A stretch of DNA of 64,000 nt from an uncultured delta proteobacterium (lineage in GTDB: Bacteria; Desulfobacterota; Desulfovibrionia; Desulfovibrionales; Desulfovibrionaceae): positions 1-64,000 of the forward strand of contig CAILNX010000037.1 of the NCBI GenBank assembly GCA_903835685.1, in the 5' to 3' direction. Shown here piece by piece: positions 46,429 through 55,634 of the stretch (positions are counted from its first letter, which is position 1; every line of letters begins with the position of its first letter). The notes beneath the pieces were generated by a model. The model did no database searches. It was not told the DNA's origin and saw only the letters and a program-made list of their open reading frames with translations. Made by a program: the position numbers and the translations under genes.

Positions 46429-48681
46429 ATGGCGCAACAGAGCAGGAGACTCAGCAAGGAGAGGCCCGGGGCCTCCATGGCCCTGGCCTGCCTGGTTCTG
46501 GCCGGGCTGGTGCTCATCGTGTACGGCCGGACCCTGGGCCATGGGTTCGTCACCTTCGATGACCCGGTCTATGTCACGGACAACCCCTCCGTGGCCGCCG
46601 GTCTGTCCTGGGAGGGGATCAAATGGGCCTTCTCCTTCCAGGGACGGTCCTACTGGCATCCCATGACCTGGCTGTCGCTCATGGGCGACGCCAGCCTGTG
46701 GGGGCTCTCGCCCTTTGGGTTCCACCTGACCAACATGCTCTTGCACCTGGGCGGGGTGCTGGTGCTCTTCGCCTTTCTGGTGAAGACCACGGGCGAGCGT
46801 TGGGCCAGCCTGTTCGCGGCCGCGCTGTTCGCCGTGCATCCCATGCACGCCGAGTCCGTGGCCTGGATCACCGAGCGCAAGGACGTGCTCTCCGGGCTTT
46901 TCTGGATGCTCACCCTGTGGGCCTACGCCCGGTACGTGGATCGGCCGACCCTTGGCCGCATGGCCCAGGTGCTTCTCGGCCTGTGCCTGGGGCTCATGGC
47001 CAAGCCCGTGCTGGTGAGCCTGCCCTTTGTGCTTTTCCTGCTTGATTTCTGGCCCTTGCGGCGTCTGGACCTGGACCAGCCCGCCCGGCCCGCGCCTCGG
47101 GGACGCCTGGAGATGTCCCGGCCCTCGTCCCGGGACCTGGGCGAGGTCACGGTCTTTCGGCTCATCACGGAAAAAATCTGGCTCATCCTGCCCTGCGCCG
47201 TGGCCACGGCCCTGGTTCTTCTCTCCCACCCCCAGGAGGGCCTGGGCGGCCCCACGGTTTCCTGGGGCTTGCGGCTGGCCAATTCCCTGACGGCCTACTG
47301 GTGGTATCTGGGCAAATTCTTCTGGCCCACGGGCCTGGTGGTCTACTACCCCTTCCCGGAGGCGATCCCGTTCTGGAAGTCCCTGGTGGCCGGGATTGGC
47401 CTGGCCGCCCTGACCCTCTGGGTCCTGGCCGGGGGGCGCAAGCGGCCGCATCTGGCCGTGGGCTGGTTCTGGTTTCTGGTCACCCTCACGCCCATGTTCA
47501 ATGTCTTTCAGATCGGCCTGCGCTACGCCACGGCCGACCGTTTCGCCTACATCCCCTACCTGGGCCTGTACCTGGCCCTGACGTTCGAGGCCGCGCACCT
47601 GGTCACCTCCCTGCGCATGAAGCGGGGCATCGTCATCGTGGCGGTCTGTCTGGTGCTTGTGCCCCTGACCCTGGCCGGGGCGCGCCAGGCCGGATTCTGG
47701 AAGGACTCCCGCAGTCTGTACGGCCGGGCCCTGGACTTGAACCCGGACAACTGGTTCGCCCGGGACGGCCTGGGCGGAGCCTTGTTCCTGGAAGGCGGGG
47801 AGAGCCTGCCCCTGGCCCTGGAGAACCTCCAGGAGGCCGTGCGCTTAAATCCCAACCATCCCGAGGCCCGTCACAACCTGGGCCGGACCCTCATGGCCCT
47901 GGGCCGCCCCCGGGAATCCCTGGGGTCCTTCCAGGAGGCCGTGCGCCTGCGTCCGACCTTTGCCCTGGCCCACGCCAGTTGGGCCGAGGCCCTGAACCGC
48001 CTGGGCCTGCCCCTGGACGCCGTGGAGCACGCCCACACGGCCTTGAAGCTCAATCCTGACCTGGCCGAGGCGCACAACGCCTGGGGCCTGGCCTTAAGCA
48101 AGCTCGGCCGTCCCGAAGAGGCCCTGCCCCATTTCGAACAGGCCCTCAGAATCAAACCCGGCTCTGCCGACGCCCAGGGCAACTGGGGCGCGACCCTGAA
48201 CCAGGCCGGTCGTCCCGAGGAGGCCGTGCCCCATCTCCTGGCGGCCCTGGCCTTGAGCCCGGGCCTGGCCGAGGCCTGCAACAATCTGGGGAATTCCTAT
48301 TTGCGCCTGAACCGCCTGGACGAGGCGGCCGACCAGTACCGGGAGGCCGTGCGCCTCAAGCCGGATCTGGCCGAGGGCTGGCTCAACCTGGGCATGGTCC
48401 TGCTGCGCCAGGGCAAGGCCAAGGAGTCCATTCCGAATTTCCAGGAAGCCCTGCGCTTAAAGCCCGAACTGGCCGACGCCCAGGTGGGCTGGGGTCAGGC
48501 CCTGGTCAAGCTGCGCCGAGGGGACGAGGCCCTGATGCACTACGACGAGGCCCTCAAGGTCCGGCCCGGGGACGCGAACATTCAGGCCCTCATGGACCAG
48601 GCCCGCGTTGCGCCGCCGCCTCCGGCCAAGCCCCAGGTCACGGTCAAGGTCAAGCCCAAGGCTCCGGCCAAGAAGCGCTAG
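46429..48681 (+). CDS. TMTC-like membrane protein with TPR domain
   Basis: This 750-residue protein has an N-terminal half (about 15-430) with about 10 membrane helices and motifs typical of GT-C-fold proteins related to TMTC: FVTFDDPVYVTDNP, YWHPMTWLS, HPMHAESVAWITERKDVLSG and TADRFAYIPYLG. The C-terminal half (about 435-735) has some nine tetratricopeptide repeats; the tail is basic (KVKPKAPAKKR). The acidic DD after the first helix is the likely active site of a lipid-linked sugar transferase. Eukaryotic TMTCs O-mannosylate cadherins; the bacterial substrate is unknown. Assignment is from motifs only. Confidence 0.82.
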   Translation: MAQQSRRLSKERPGASMALACLVLAGLVLIVYGRTLGHGFVTFDDPVYVTDNPSVAAGLSWEGIKWAFSFQGRSYWHPMTWLSLMGDASLWGLSPFGFHLTNMLLHLGGVLVLFAFLVKTTGERWASLFAAALFAVHPMHAESVAWITERKDVLSGLFWMLTLWAYARYVDRPTLGRMAQVLLGLCLGLMAKPVLVSLPFVLFLLDFWPLRRLDLDQPARPAPRGRLEMSRPSSRDLGEVTVFRLITEKIWLILPCAVATALVLLSHPQEGLGGPTVSWGLRLANSLTAYWWYLGKFFWPTGLVVYYPFPEAIPFWKSLVAGIGLAALTLWVLAGGRKRPHLAVGWFWFLVTLTPMFNVFQIGLRYATADRFAYIPYLGLYLALTFEAAHLVTSLRMKRGIVIVAVCLVLVPLTLAGARQAGFWKDSRSLYGRALDLNPDNWFARDGLGGALFLEGGESLPLALENLQEAVRLNPNHPEARHNLGRTLMALGRPRESLGSFQEAVRLRPTFALAHASWAEALNRLGLPLDAVEHAHTALKLNPDLAEAHNAWGLALSKLGRPEEALPHFEQALRIKPGSADAQGNWGATLNQAGRPEEAVPHLLAALALSPGLAEACNNLGNSYLRLNRLDEAADQYREAVRLKPDLAEGWLNLGMVLLRQGKAKESIPNFQEALRLKPELADAQVGWGQALVKLRRGDEALMHYDEALKVRPGDANIQALMDQARVAPPPPAKPQVTVKVKPKAPAKKR

Positions 48682-48998
48682 GGCATGGGGATGGACACCG
48701 AGCGGAGGGGCGCTGCTGCGCGCGGAGCGCCGGGGCGGGTCTTGTTGGTCTGCTGATCCATGGCCAGGGAGGATTCGGTCAGGTTGCCGCGCTGGACCTG
48801 GGTCCGGTTTCGGGCGAAGTACTCGTCGGCATAGTCCCAGTTGTCGTTGCGCTTCCCCTTCTCCTTGTGCGACTCCACCTCCGCGCCCACGATGCTCCCT
48901 CCGGCCATGACCCCGGTCATGATCAGCGGGGCGGCGCAGCCAGTGGCCAGGACCAGGCTTGCGGCCAGGGCGAGAATATGGAGTGGCGTTCGTTTCAT
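48678..48998 (-). CDS. Hypothetical lipoprotein
   Basis: The 106-residue protein has a lipoprotein signal (MKRTPLHILALAASLVLATGC, lipobox LATGC). The mature part begins with a Gly-rich hydrophobic stretch (IMTGVMAGGSIVGAEVES), is polar afterwards and ends Pro/Ala-rich. Its stop overlaps the convergent TPR gene by 4 bases. Function unknown. Confidence 0.65.
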   Translation of the reverse strand: MKRTPLHILALAASLVLATGCAAPLIMTGVMAGGSIVGAEVESHKEKGKRNDNWDYADEYFARNRTQVQRGNLTESSLAMDQQTNKTRPGAPRAAAPLRSVSIPMP

Positions 48999-49251
48999 GG
49001 GGGCTGCCCCGGGGGGCATGGAATGCATAGCCTGAAGCGCTCAGCCTGGGAAGCCCAAAATGGGTTTGACACCCCAGGCCCGGGCAGCTATCTTTTCCGG
49101 ACCAAAGGGGAGTAGCCGCACGGGCAAAGTCAACATACCAGCGCCAAGCGCTTGGCTTTGCCGTTGGAAAGTCCAATCAGCAAGACCTTTGGCGTGAGAA
49201 ATCATGCCCGAGGTCTCGTTTTTTTCAGCGGACCCCCAAGGAGAACCAGCC

Positions 49252-50499
49252 GTGAAAAAACTCATCCCCCTGCTCCTGGCTGTTCTGGCCTGCCTGCCCG
49301 GGCTGCATTTCCGCCTGGCCGGGATTCATTTGGGCGCGCCCCAGACCGCGCTCATGGCCGGAACCGCCATCCTGGGGGCCTCCTTTCTGCTCCTGTGGGC
49401 CTGCGACGTGGCCCAGATGGACATTCCCCAGGCCCTGGCCCTGGCCGTGGTGGCCCTGATCGCGGTCCTGCCCGAATACGCCGTGGACATGTATTTCACC
49501 TGGCAGGCGGGCAAGCATCCCGAGGGGGCCTACGTCCAGTACGCCATCGCCAACATGACCGGGGCCAACCGCCTGCTCATCGGCGTGGCCTGGGCGGCCA
49601 TCGCGGGCATCCACTGGCTCAAGACCCGCCGATCCGTGGTCCTGGAAGAGGCCCGGCGCACCGAGGTGCTCTTCCTGGGCCTGGCCACGCTCTACGCCCT
49701 GGTCCTGCCATTGAAGGGGTCCCTGGCCTGGTACGACGGGCTGGTCTTCATCGGCATCTATCTCTGGTACATCCGCCTGGCGGGCCAGCGGCCCTGCGAG
49801 GAGTGCGAGATGGAAGGCCCGGCCGAGGTCATCGCGGGCCTGCCGCCCGGGCAGCGCCGCCTGACCACCGTGGTGCTCTTTCTCTTTGCCGCCGGGGTGA
49901 TCCTGGCCAATGCCGAGCCCTTCAGCGAGGGACTGGTGGCCACGGGCAAGCAGTTCGGGATCAATGAATTCCTCCTGGTCCAGTGGCTGGCCCCCATTGC
50001 CTCCGAGGCCCCGGAGTTCATCGTGGCCATCATGTTCGTCCTGCGCGGGCAGGCGGGCACGGCCCTGGGCAGCCTGCTCTCGGCCAAGCTCAACCAGTGG
50101 ACCCTTCTGGTGGGCATGATCCCCGGGGTGTACGGCCTGGCCCGGGGCTCCTTCGCCCTGCCCATCCCCATGAGCGGGTTCCAGATGCACGAGCTGCTGC
50201 TCACGGCCGCCCAGTCCATTTTCGCCGTGGTCCTGCTGGCCGACCTGTCCCTGGGCCTGCCCGGGGCCTTGATCCTCTTCGTTCTCTTCACCGGCCAGCT
50301 CTTAAGCCCGGTCTTTCTGGACGGCCATGCGGGGTTCATGCCCTGGGCCGTGAACGGCGAACAGGCCCACGTCCTGTTTTCGGTCTTCTACCTGTTGACC
50401 GCCTTGTATCTGTTCCTGATCAAGCCCAAGGCCGTGTTCGGCCTGCGCCACGGCCTGCGGGTGGACATTCCCTCGGTGTGCGAACCAAAGAATTTGTAG
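49252..50499 (+). CDS. CaCA-family sodium/calcium exchanger-like protein
   Basis: The 415-residue membrane protein has about eleven helices in two halves. Each half carries an alpha-repeat signature: AVLPEYAVDMYF in the first and PIASEAPEFIVAI in the second, whose acidic residues bind the exchanged cation. A cytoplasmic Cys-containing loop (PCEECEME) separates them. I start it at GTG 49252, 7 bases after AAGGAG; ATG 49204 has no site. It probably exports Ca2+ or another cation against Na+ or H+. Confidence 0.85.
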   Translation: MKKLIPLLLAVLACLPGLHFRLAGIHLGAPQTALMAGTAILGASFLLLWACDVAQMDIPQALALAVVALIAVLPEYAVDMYFTWQAGKHPEGAYVQYAIANMTGANRLLIGVAWAAIAGIHWLKTRRSVVLEEARRTEVLFLGLATLYALVLPLKGSLAWYDGLVFIGIYLWYIRLAGQRPCEECEMEGPAEVIAGLPPGQRRLTTVVLFLFAAGVILANAEPFSEGLVATGKQFGINEFLLVQWLAPIASEAPEFIVAIMFVLRGQAGTALGSLLSAKLNQWTLLVGMIPGVYGLARGSFALPIPMSGFQMHELLLTAAQSIFAVVLLADLSLGLPGALILFVLFTGQLLSPVFLDGHAGFMPWAVNGEQAHVLFSVFYLLTALYLFLIKPKAVFGLRHGLRVDIPSVCEPKNL

Positions 50500-50532
50500 T
50501 CAACTGCAATCATTCTGCGAAGGGTCAGCGCT

Positions 50533-51690
50533 ATGCCGGTTTCCCAGCGGGTCAAGGACATCACCCCCTTTCAGGTCATGGAAATCCTGGAACGCGGCCA
50601 CGAGCTGGAGCGCGCGGGCAAGCACGTGGTCCATCTGGAGATCGGCGAGCCGGACTTCGCCACGCCCGAATGCGTGAACGAGGCCGCCCGCCGCGCCATC
50701 CGCGACGGCCACACCCATTACACCCACAGCCTGGGGCTGATCGAACTGCGCGAGGCCATCTGCGAGTATTACGGGACCCGGTACGGGGCGGCCGTGCACC
50801 CGGACCAGGTCATCGTCACCCAGGGCACCTCCCCTGGCATGTTCCTGACCTTCGCCGCCCTGCTGCACCCTGGGGACAAGGTGGTGCTCTCGGACCCCTG
50901 CTACGCCTGCTACCCCAATTTCGTGACCTTTGCCGGGGGCCTGCCCGCGCCGGTGCGGGTGCTGGAGGACGACGGGTTCCAGTACCGGGTGGAGCGTATT
51001 GAGGAGGTCCTGGACGAGCGGGTGCGGGCCGTGCTCATCAATTCCCCGGCCAATCCCACGGGCACGGTGCTCTCGGCCGAGCGCACCCGGGCCATCGCCG
51101 GGCTCGGGCCGGTGGTGGTGTCTGACGAGATCTACCAGGGTCTGGTCTACGAGGGCCAGGAGCACAGCATTCTGGAGTTCACGGACAACGCCTTTGTGCT
51201 CAACGGCTTTTCCAAGCTTTTTGCCATGACCGGCTGGCGGCTGGGCTACCTGATCGCACCCAGACCCTACATCCGGCCCATGCAGCGGCTCTGCCAGAAT
51301 TTCTTCATCTCGGCCTGCTCCGTGTCCCAGTGGGCCGGGGTGGCCGCCCTGAAAGAGGCCTGGGAGGACGTGGAGCGCATGCGCCAAATTTACGACCAGC
51401 GCCGCCGCTTCCTGCTGAGCCGCCTGGAGGCCCTGGGCTTTTCGGTCAAGTCCCATCCCACCGGGGCCTTCTACGTCCTGGCCGGGGCCGGGCATTTGCG
51501 CGGCAGCGAGGACTCCCTGTCCCTGGCCTTCGACATCCTGGAGAAAGCCCTGGTGGGCGTGACCCCGGGCATTGATTTCGGCCCCGGGGCCGAGGGCTAT
51601 CTGCGCTTCTCCTACGCCAGCTCCCTGGAGAACATCGCCGAGGGCATGGACCGGCTGAAGCCCTACGTGCAAGAACACACCCGGGCCTAG
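50533..51690 (+). CDS. Class I/II pyridoxal-phosphate aminotransferase
   Basis: The 385-residue fold-type I aminotransferase has the PLP lysine Lys228 (NGFSKLFAMTGWRLGY), NPTGTV near 174-179, the substrate-facing IGEPDF near 37-42 and the C-terminal RFSYA. It is closest in pattern to aspartate/alanine-type aminotransferases; the exact amino acid is not determinable. It starts 33 bases after the exchanger gene and may be co-transcribed. Confidence 0.92.
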   Translation: MPVSQRVKDITPFQVMEILERGHELERAGKHVVHLEIGEPDFATPECVNEAARRAIRDGHTHYTHSLGLIELREAICEYYGTRYGAAVHPDQVIVTQGTSPGMFLTFAALLHPGDKVVLSDPCYACYPNFVTFAGGLPAPVRVLEDDGFQYRVERIEEVLDERVRAVLINSPANPTGTVLSAERTRAIAGLGPVVVSDEIYQGLVYEGQEHSILEFTDNAFVLNGFSKLFAMTGWRLGYLIAPRPYIRPMQRLCQNFFISACSVSQWAGVAALKEAWEDVERMRQIYDQRRRFLLSRLEALGFSVKSHPTGAFYVLAGAGHLRGSEDSLSLAFDILEKALVGVTPGIDFGPGAEGYLRFSYASSLENIAEGMDRLKPYVQEHTRA

Positions 51691-51766
51691 ACAGCCCGGA
51701 TCGCCGCGCATTGTCTTGGCGGCTCTTTTTGGGTATGCATCTCCCCGGACCCCTGGGGGACACGAC

Positions 51767-52006
51767 ATGAGATTCATTGAATACCTGGCCCGGGAAGGCT
51801 ACCGGCCCTATGAAGGGGCCGTGGACACCAGCGTGTACGCCTCCTTCCGCTGCCCCCATCCGCACAAGGCCTCCTGGCTTTTCCGGCCCGGCAGCTACCA
51901 GTGCGCCGGGTGCAAGGAGCAGTGCGAAACCGACAATCCCGGAGGGTTCCAGCTCTTTCTGGGGCAGGTCCCCGGCCGGACAGGGGATCGGGAGGGGCGG
52001 TCATGA
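51767..52006 (+). CDS. Small zinc-ribbon-like hypothetical protein
   Basis: The 79-residue protein has four cysteines in FRCPHPHKAS and YQCAGCKEQC that could form a zinc site together with His. GGGGGA lies about 7 bases before the ATG. It overlaps the next gene by 4 bases (ATGA), so the two are coupled. No known family recognised. Confidence 0.6.
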   Translation: MRFIEYLAREGYRPYEGAVDTSVYASFRCPHPHKASWLFRPGSYQCAGCKEQCETDNPGGFQLFLGQVPGRTGDREGRS

Positions 52007-52662
52007 ATGGTGGGCAGCGCAGATGGCTGGGAATCCTGGCCGGGGTGGCGGCCCTGCTCGGTCTCTTTTGCGGATCGGTCCAGGCCCTGGACGAGCAGGT
52101 GGGGGAGTGCTTCTGCCGGGAGTCCCTGGCCCGCATCCTGTGCAAGCCCGGGGCGGAGTTCAGCTATGTGGGCCGCCAGGAAGAGGACGCCTTTGTCTTC
52201 AACGTGTTCTACGGCTCGAAAAACTCCAATTTCGTGTGCACCTTCTACGAAGCGGGCGGCCGGGGCACGGTGGTCATCACCAGCAAGATTTGGCTGCGTG
52301 AGCGTCGGAGCCTGGATTTCATCCTGGACCGCTCCACCTTCTGCGCCGAGAGCAGCATACAGAACCCGAGCTGCCCCAGAAAACCACTGAAGTGCTGCCG
52401 GACCCCGACCCCGGACGAGGCCAGCTCGGCCAAGGCCGACTCCTTCTGGTACCGGCCCATTCCGCCGGAGCTCATGGACCCGGCCCGACTCGGCGGCACG
52501 GTCAATTCCACGGCAGGCCAGCTCAGCGTGCGTCCGCCCGAGCCCAAGACGCTGTTTCCCCCGGCCAACGCCACCCTGCCCGGGGATGTCCTGCCCGTGG
52601 TCAACGCCACACCGGCGGCCAAGGCCCCGCCCGCCAAGCCCTCCAAGGCCAAGAAGAAATAG
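52003..52662 (+). CDS. Secreted cysteine-rich hypothetical protein
   Basis: The 219-residue protein has a signal peptide (about 1-28, ending SVQA). The mature domain has about nine cysteines (GECFCRE, ILCKP, FVCTFY, TFCAES, PSCPRK and KCCRTP) and is probably stabilised by disulfides in the periplasm. The C-terminus is a Pro/Ala/Lys-rich tail (AKAPPAKPSKAKKK). It overlaps the preceding gene by 4 bases. Family not recognised. Confidence 0.65.
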   Translation: MNGGQRRWLGILAGVAALLGLFCGSVQALDEQVGECFCRESLARILCKPGAEFSYVGRQEEDAFVFNVFYGSKNSNFVCTFYEAGGRGTVVITSKIWLRERRSLDFILDRSTFCAESSIQNPSCPRKPLKCCRTPTPDEASSAKADSFWYRPIPPELMDPARLGGTVNSTAGQLSVRPPEPKTLFPPANATLPGDVLPVVNATPAAKAPPAKPSKAKKK

Positions 52663-52668
52663 GGGTTT

Positions 52669-52980
52669 TTACAGCTTCCGCCACCACGCGGCCAGGATGA
52701 CCAGGGGAATGGCCAGGTACAGGGGCCAGGGGGTCTGCATCTGGATGCAGGAGATGGCCAGACCCAGAAGCCCCAGGGCCAGAGCCCAGGCCTCCAGGTC
52801 CTTGCGCACGGTCCGCACCGTGTGCTCGTTCCAGAATCGGCTCCTGATCCGCTCCTCCAACTCCAGCCAGCCCTCGTCGTCGCCCCCGGCCTGGCGCTCG
52901 GACTGGAGCTTGTAGCCGCACTCCAGGCAGTAGCGGGCTTCGTCCTCGTTCTCGGCTCCGCATTTGATGCAGGTGATCAT
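52669..52980 (-). CDS. Zinc-ribbon membrane protein
   Basis: The 103-residue protein has an N-terminal zinc ribbon (CIKCGAENEDEARYCLEC, residues 4-21) and an acidic linker, followed by two membrane helices (about 65-82 and 85-100). The zinc ribbon would face the cytosol. Function unknown. It follows hemerythrin on the same strand by 24 bases. Confidence 0.7.
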   Translation of the reverse strand: MITCIKCGAENEDEARYCLECGYKLQSERQAGGDDEGWLELEERIRSRFWNEHTVRTVRKDLEAWALALGLLGLAISCIQMQTPWPLYLAIPLVILAAWWRKL

Positions 52981-53004
52981 GGTTGGCTCAACCCTGGGAC
53001 GTCT

Positions 53005-53409
53005 TTAGCTGGCCTGCTTCTTCTTCAGAAAAACCGCGTACTTGTGGTCGGTTCCCCGGATGTGCTTGATGAGCCACTGGGTCAGGAAACGGATGATCCC
53101 CTCCCGCACATTGGGCAGGCCGAGGCTCTGGCCCTGGTCGAAATTGCCGACCTTCTTGACGAATTCCCAATGCTCCAACTGGTGGGACTTCAGTTGGGGA
53201 TAGTCGTTCTTGGCCAGCAGGGACTCCTCGCATTCGAAATGCACGATGGTGTAGTCCTTGAGCCCCTCGATGACCGCGTGGACCTTGGGCTGGTCCTGCC
53301 CGGCCATGGTCTCGTCCAGGTCGTTGATGAGATCGATGAGCCGTTTGTGCTGGTCGTCGATTTCCGGGATATGGACGGACAGGGAGTCGTCCCATTCGAT
53401 GGCTTTCAT
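53005..53409 (-). CDS. Bacteriohemerythrin (second copy)
   Basis: The 134-residue single-domain hemerythrin shows ligand motifs EIDDQHKRL, HFECEESLL, HQLEHWEF and IKHIRGTDHKY. O2 binding through a di-iron centre is expected. It differs clearly from the copy at 24187-24588 and has the GC-rich codon use of the host. ATG 53409 fits the family start KAIEWDDSLSVHIPEID. Confidence 0.9.
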   Translation of the reverse strand: MKAIEWDDSLSVHIPEIDDQHKRLIDLINDLDETMAGQDQPKVHAVIEGLKDYTIVHFECEESLLAKNDYPQLKSHQLEHWEFVKKVGNFDQGQSLGLPNVREGIIRFLTQWLIKHIRGTDHKYAVFLKKKQAS

Positions 53410-53503
53410 GCGTGCGCCTCGCGGAAGGTGTATTTCGGCCGGACCTGGCCGGAGCTTCCCATGGGTACGCACCTACCAGAACCGGGGGGAGAAGACAATG
53501 AGG

Positions 53504-53836
53504 CTATTGACAATAGCCCATGCGGGCGCACATCTGGTGGTAGCTCTCGCCCTTGGCCCGGCGCTCCTGGATGGCCCGGATGAATTTGGGGCTGTAGGCG
53601 GTGAAGAACTGGGTGCAGGCCTTCTGGTCTCCGGCCGTCAGCAAGGCGCAGGGTTTGGTGTCCACCTCGATGTTCGTGGCCCCTACCGGGGCCGAGGAGG
53701 CCGAGAGATCCAGGATGATCTGGCAGGCCGAGCACTCCATGAAGCCGCCGTCCTGAGCCTGGACCTTGGTCGGGACCATGGCCCAGGTCAGGAGCAGGCC
53801 CAGGGCCGCGGCCAACATAACATATCTTTGTTTCAT
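53504..53836 (-). CDS. Secreted saposin-B-like protein
   Basis: The 110-residue precursor has a signal peptide of about 28 residues (ending KVQA). The mature part carries six cysteines in the saposin order: C-x2-C (ECSAC), then C-x10-C (PCALLTAGDQKAC), then C-x5-C (MCARMGYC). Between them lie amphipathic helices. Saposin-like proteins bind or disturb lipid membranes. This fold is known mainly in eukaryotes and is scattered in bacteria; the role here is unknown. The start is ATG 53836, divergent from the metallophosphoesterase gene. Confidence 0.75.
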   Translation of the reverse strand: MKQRYVMLAAALGLLLTWAMVPTKVQAQDGGFMECSACQIILDLSASSAPVGATNIEVDTKPCALLTAGDQKACTQFFTAYSPKFIRAIQERRAKGESYHQMCARMGYCQ

Positions 53837-53976
53837 TCTTTTTCCGCCTGTGGTGAGGATGCTGGCCGGGCCGGACTGGACCGGGTTTGCGGTTTGCGGT
53901 AAGACCGGGCAGCGCAGATGAACATACCCGCTCTTGGCCGGCAAGGGAAGGGGCAAGGACGACCTTGGGGGATGCC

Positions 53977-55095
53977 GTGCGGTTCTGGATGATCTTCGGG
54001 GCGGTTTTGACCGTCATGCATTTGGTGATCTGGGCCCAGGCCAGGCGGCACCTGCACCTCGGCCCCTGGGTGTCCATCCTGGCCCTGGCCGCGAGTCTGG
54101 CCCTGGCCCTTTTTTCCGTGTCCATCCAGTCCCTGCCCGAGACTTGGCCTCCGTCCGTGACCATCCCCATCTGGTGGATGGTCTATTTCTGGCTGGCCCT
54201 GGCCATTTTCCTCTTCCTGTCCCATCTGGCGGTCCTGGTCCTGGAAGGGGTCCTGGCCCTGTTCGGCTCGCCTGCCGCAGCCCTGTTGCGGACCAAAACC
54301 TGCTTTTTCGCGGTGCTGGCCTTCTCCTGCCTGGTGGTGACTTACGGGACCCAGGAGGCCGCCCAGGTCCGGGTGCTGACCAAGGAGATCGTATCCGCCA
54401 AGGTCAAGAAACCCCTGCGTATCGTGGCCGTGAGCGACATCCACCTGGGAGCCCTGAACCTGAACGGTCGGCTCAAGATCCTGGCCAACCGGATCAATGA
54501 CCTTGAGCCCGACGTGGTGGCCTTTGTGGGGGACATCGTCAACGACCACACCCAATGGCTGGGAACCGAGGCCGCGGTCCTGGCCGGGATCAAGGCCCCG
54601 CTCAAGGTCGGGGTCTTCGGCAATCACGAACGCTACGTGGGCGACGCGGTGAGCGCCTCCATCTTCGACCGCTCAGGGATCATCCTCTTGCGGGACGCCG
54701 CCCTGACCCGGCCAGAATGGAACCTGCGGGTTCTGGGCGTGGACGATCCGGGCCGCAGCACCCAGGTGACCGAGGATTTCGCCCAGTCCATCCGCACCGC
54801 GGCCCAGGGGCTTACGCCCGACGAGTTTTCACTCCTGCTCATCCATCGTCCCCTGGACTGGAAAGAGGTGGCAGTGCCCCTGGGCATTGACCTGACCTTG
54901 AGCGGGCATACCCATGGGGGCCAGATGTTCCCCTTTACCCTGATCGTGAACGCCATCTACGAATTTCCAAGGGGATTCTACGATATGGACGGAAAGCATC
55001 TGGCCGTGAGTTCCGGGGCCGGATACTGGGGGCCGCCCATCCGCGTATTGGCCCCCCCGGACATCATTCTCGTGGATGTGAAGCCTGCCAAGTAG
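53977..55095 (+). CDS. Membrane-anchored metallophosphoesterase
   Basis: The 372-residue protein has an N-terminal region with about four membrane helices (about 5-125) and a calcineurin-like phosphoesterase domain with SDIHLG (about 142), GDIVND, GNHE, and SGHTHGGQMFP near 310. The architecture matches YkuE/YaeI-like enzymes, often phospholipid or lipid A-related pyrophosphatases, placed at the membrane. Start is uncertain: GTG 53977 after GGGGGA or TTG 53965 after AAGG both fit; ATG 53989 would clip the first helix. Confidence 0.88.
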   Translation: MRFWMIFGAVLTVMHLVIWAQARRHLHLGPWVSILALAASLALALFSVSIQSLPETWPPSVTIPIWWMVYFWLALAIFLFLSHLAVLVLEGVLALFGSPAAALLRTKTCFFAVLAFSCLVVTYGTQEAAQVRVLTKEIVSAKVKKPLRIVAVSDIHLGALNLNGRLKILANRINDLEPDVVAFVGDIVNDHTQWLGTEAAVLAGIKAPLKVGVFGNHERYVGDAVSASIFDRSGIILLRDAALTRPEWNLRVLGVDDPGRSTQVTEDFAQSIRTAAQGLTPDEFSLLLIHRPLDWKEVAVPLGIDLTLSGHTHGGQMFPFTLIVNAIYEFPRGFYDMDGKHLAVSSGAGYWGPPIRVLAPPDIILVDVKPAK

Positions 55096-55331
55096 CCTCT
55101 GGAGAGACCGGCCGACCTGATCCGCAGGGGGAACGATTTTTTTTCATCTCTTTCTCCCGGCCCCAGACTTCTCCTGAGATTCCCAACTGCTGCGGATCAG
55201 GGGTTTCCGCGATCCGGCTTGACGAGGGAAAAGGAGGGGCGTAGACCCTTGCCAACCCGTCCAAGACTTTTTCTAGATTCCCAAGGCCCGGAGAACCGGC
55301 CCCGCCCGATTGCATGCCAAGGAGGAACGAC

Positions 55332-55496
55332 ATGTCTGACTGCACCGAAGACACCTGTCAGGAAGAAAAACACGACAGCCGCCTGATCGTGCCCTATCCC
55401 GGGGCTGACGAGAAATACGAAGACGACCACAAGGACTGGCGCATCTACAATCCGGGCAAGTACAGCGATCCGCTCTGGTCTCCGGACAAAGAGTAG
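55332..55496 (+). CDS. Small acidic hypothetical protein
   Basis: The 54-residue protein has a very good ribosome binding site (GGAGG, 7 bases). It is acidic, with two cysteines near the start (DCTEDTC) and aromatic residues in the C-terminal half (DWRIYNPGKYSDPLW). No signal peptide. Probably real from its binding site and codon bias; function unknown. Confidence 0.6.
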   Translation: MSDCTEDTCQEEKHDSRLIVPYPGADEKYEDDHKDWRIYNPGKYSDPLWSPDKE

Positions 55497-55634
55497 CCGC
55501 TTTCTCGCCTGCCTTTTTGTCCCAGGCTAGGCGCGTAATCCCACTATTTCCCATGGGTTAGAAAATAATGAGATTGTGCTTGACAGTAAAATAGGAATGG
55601 TTACTATTCCTACTACCAAGCCGAAGGAGGGCAT

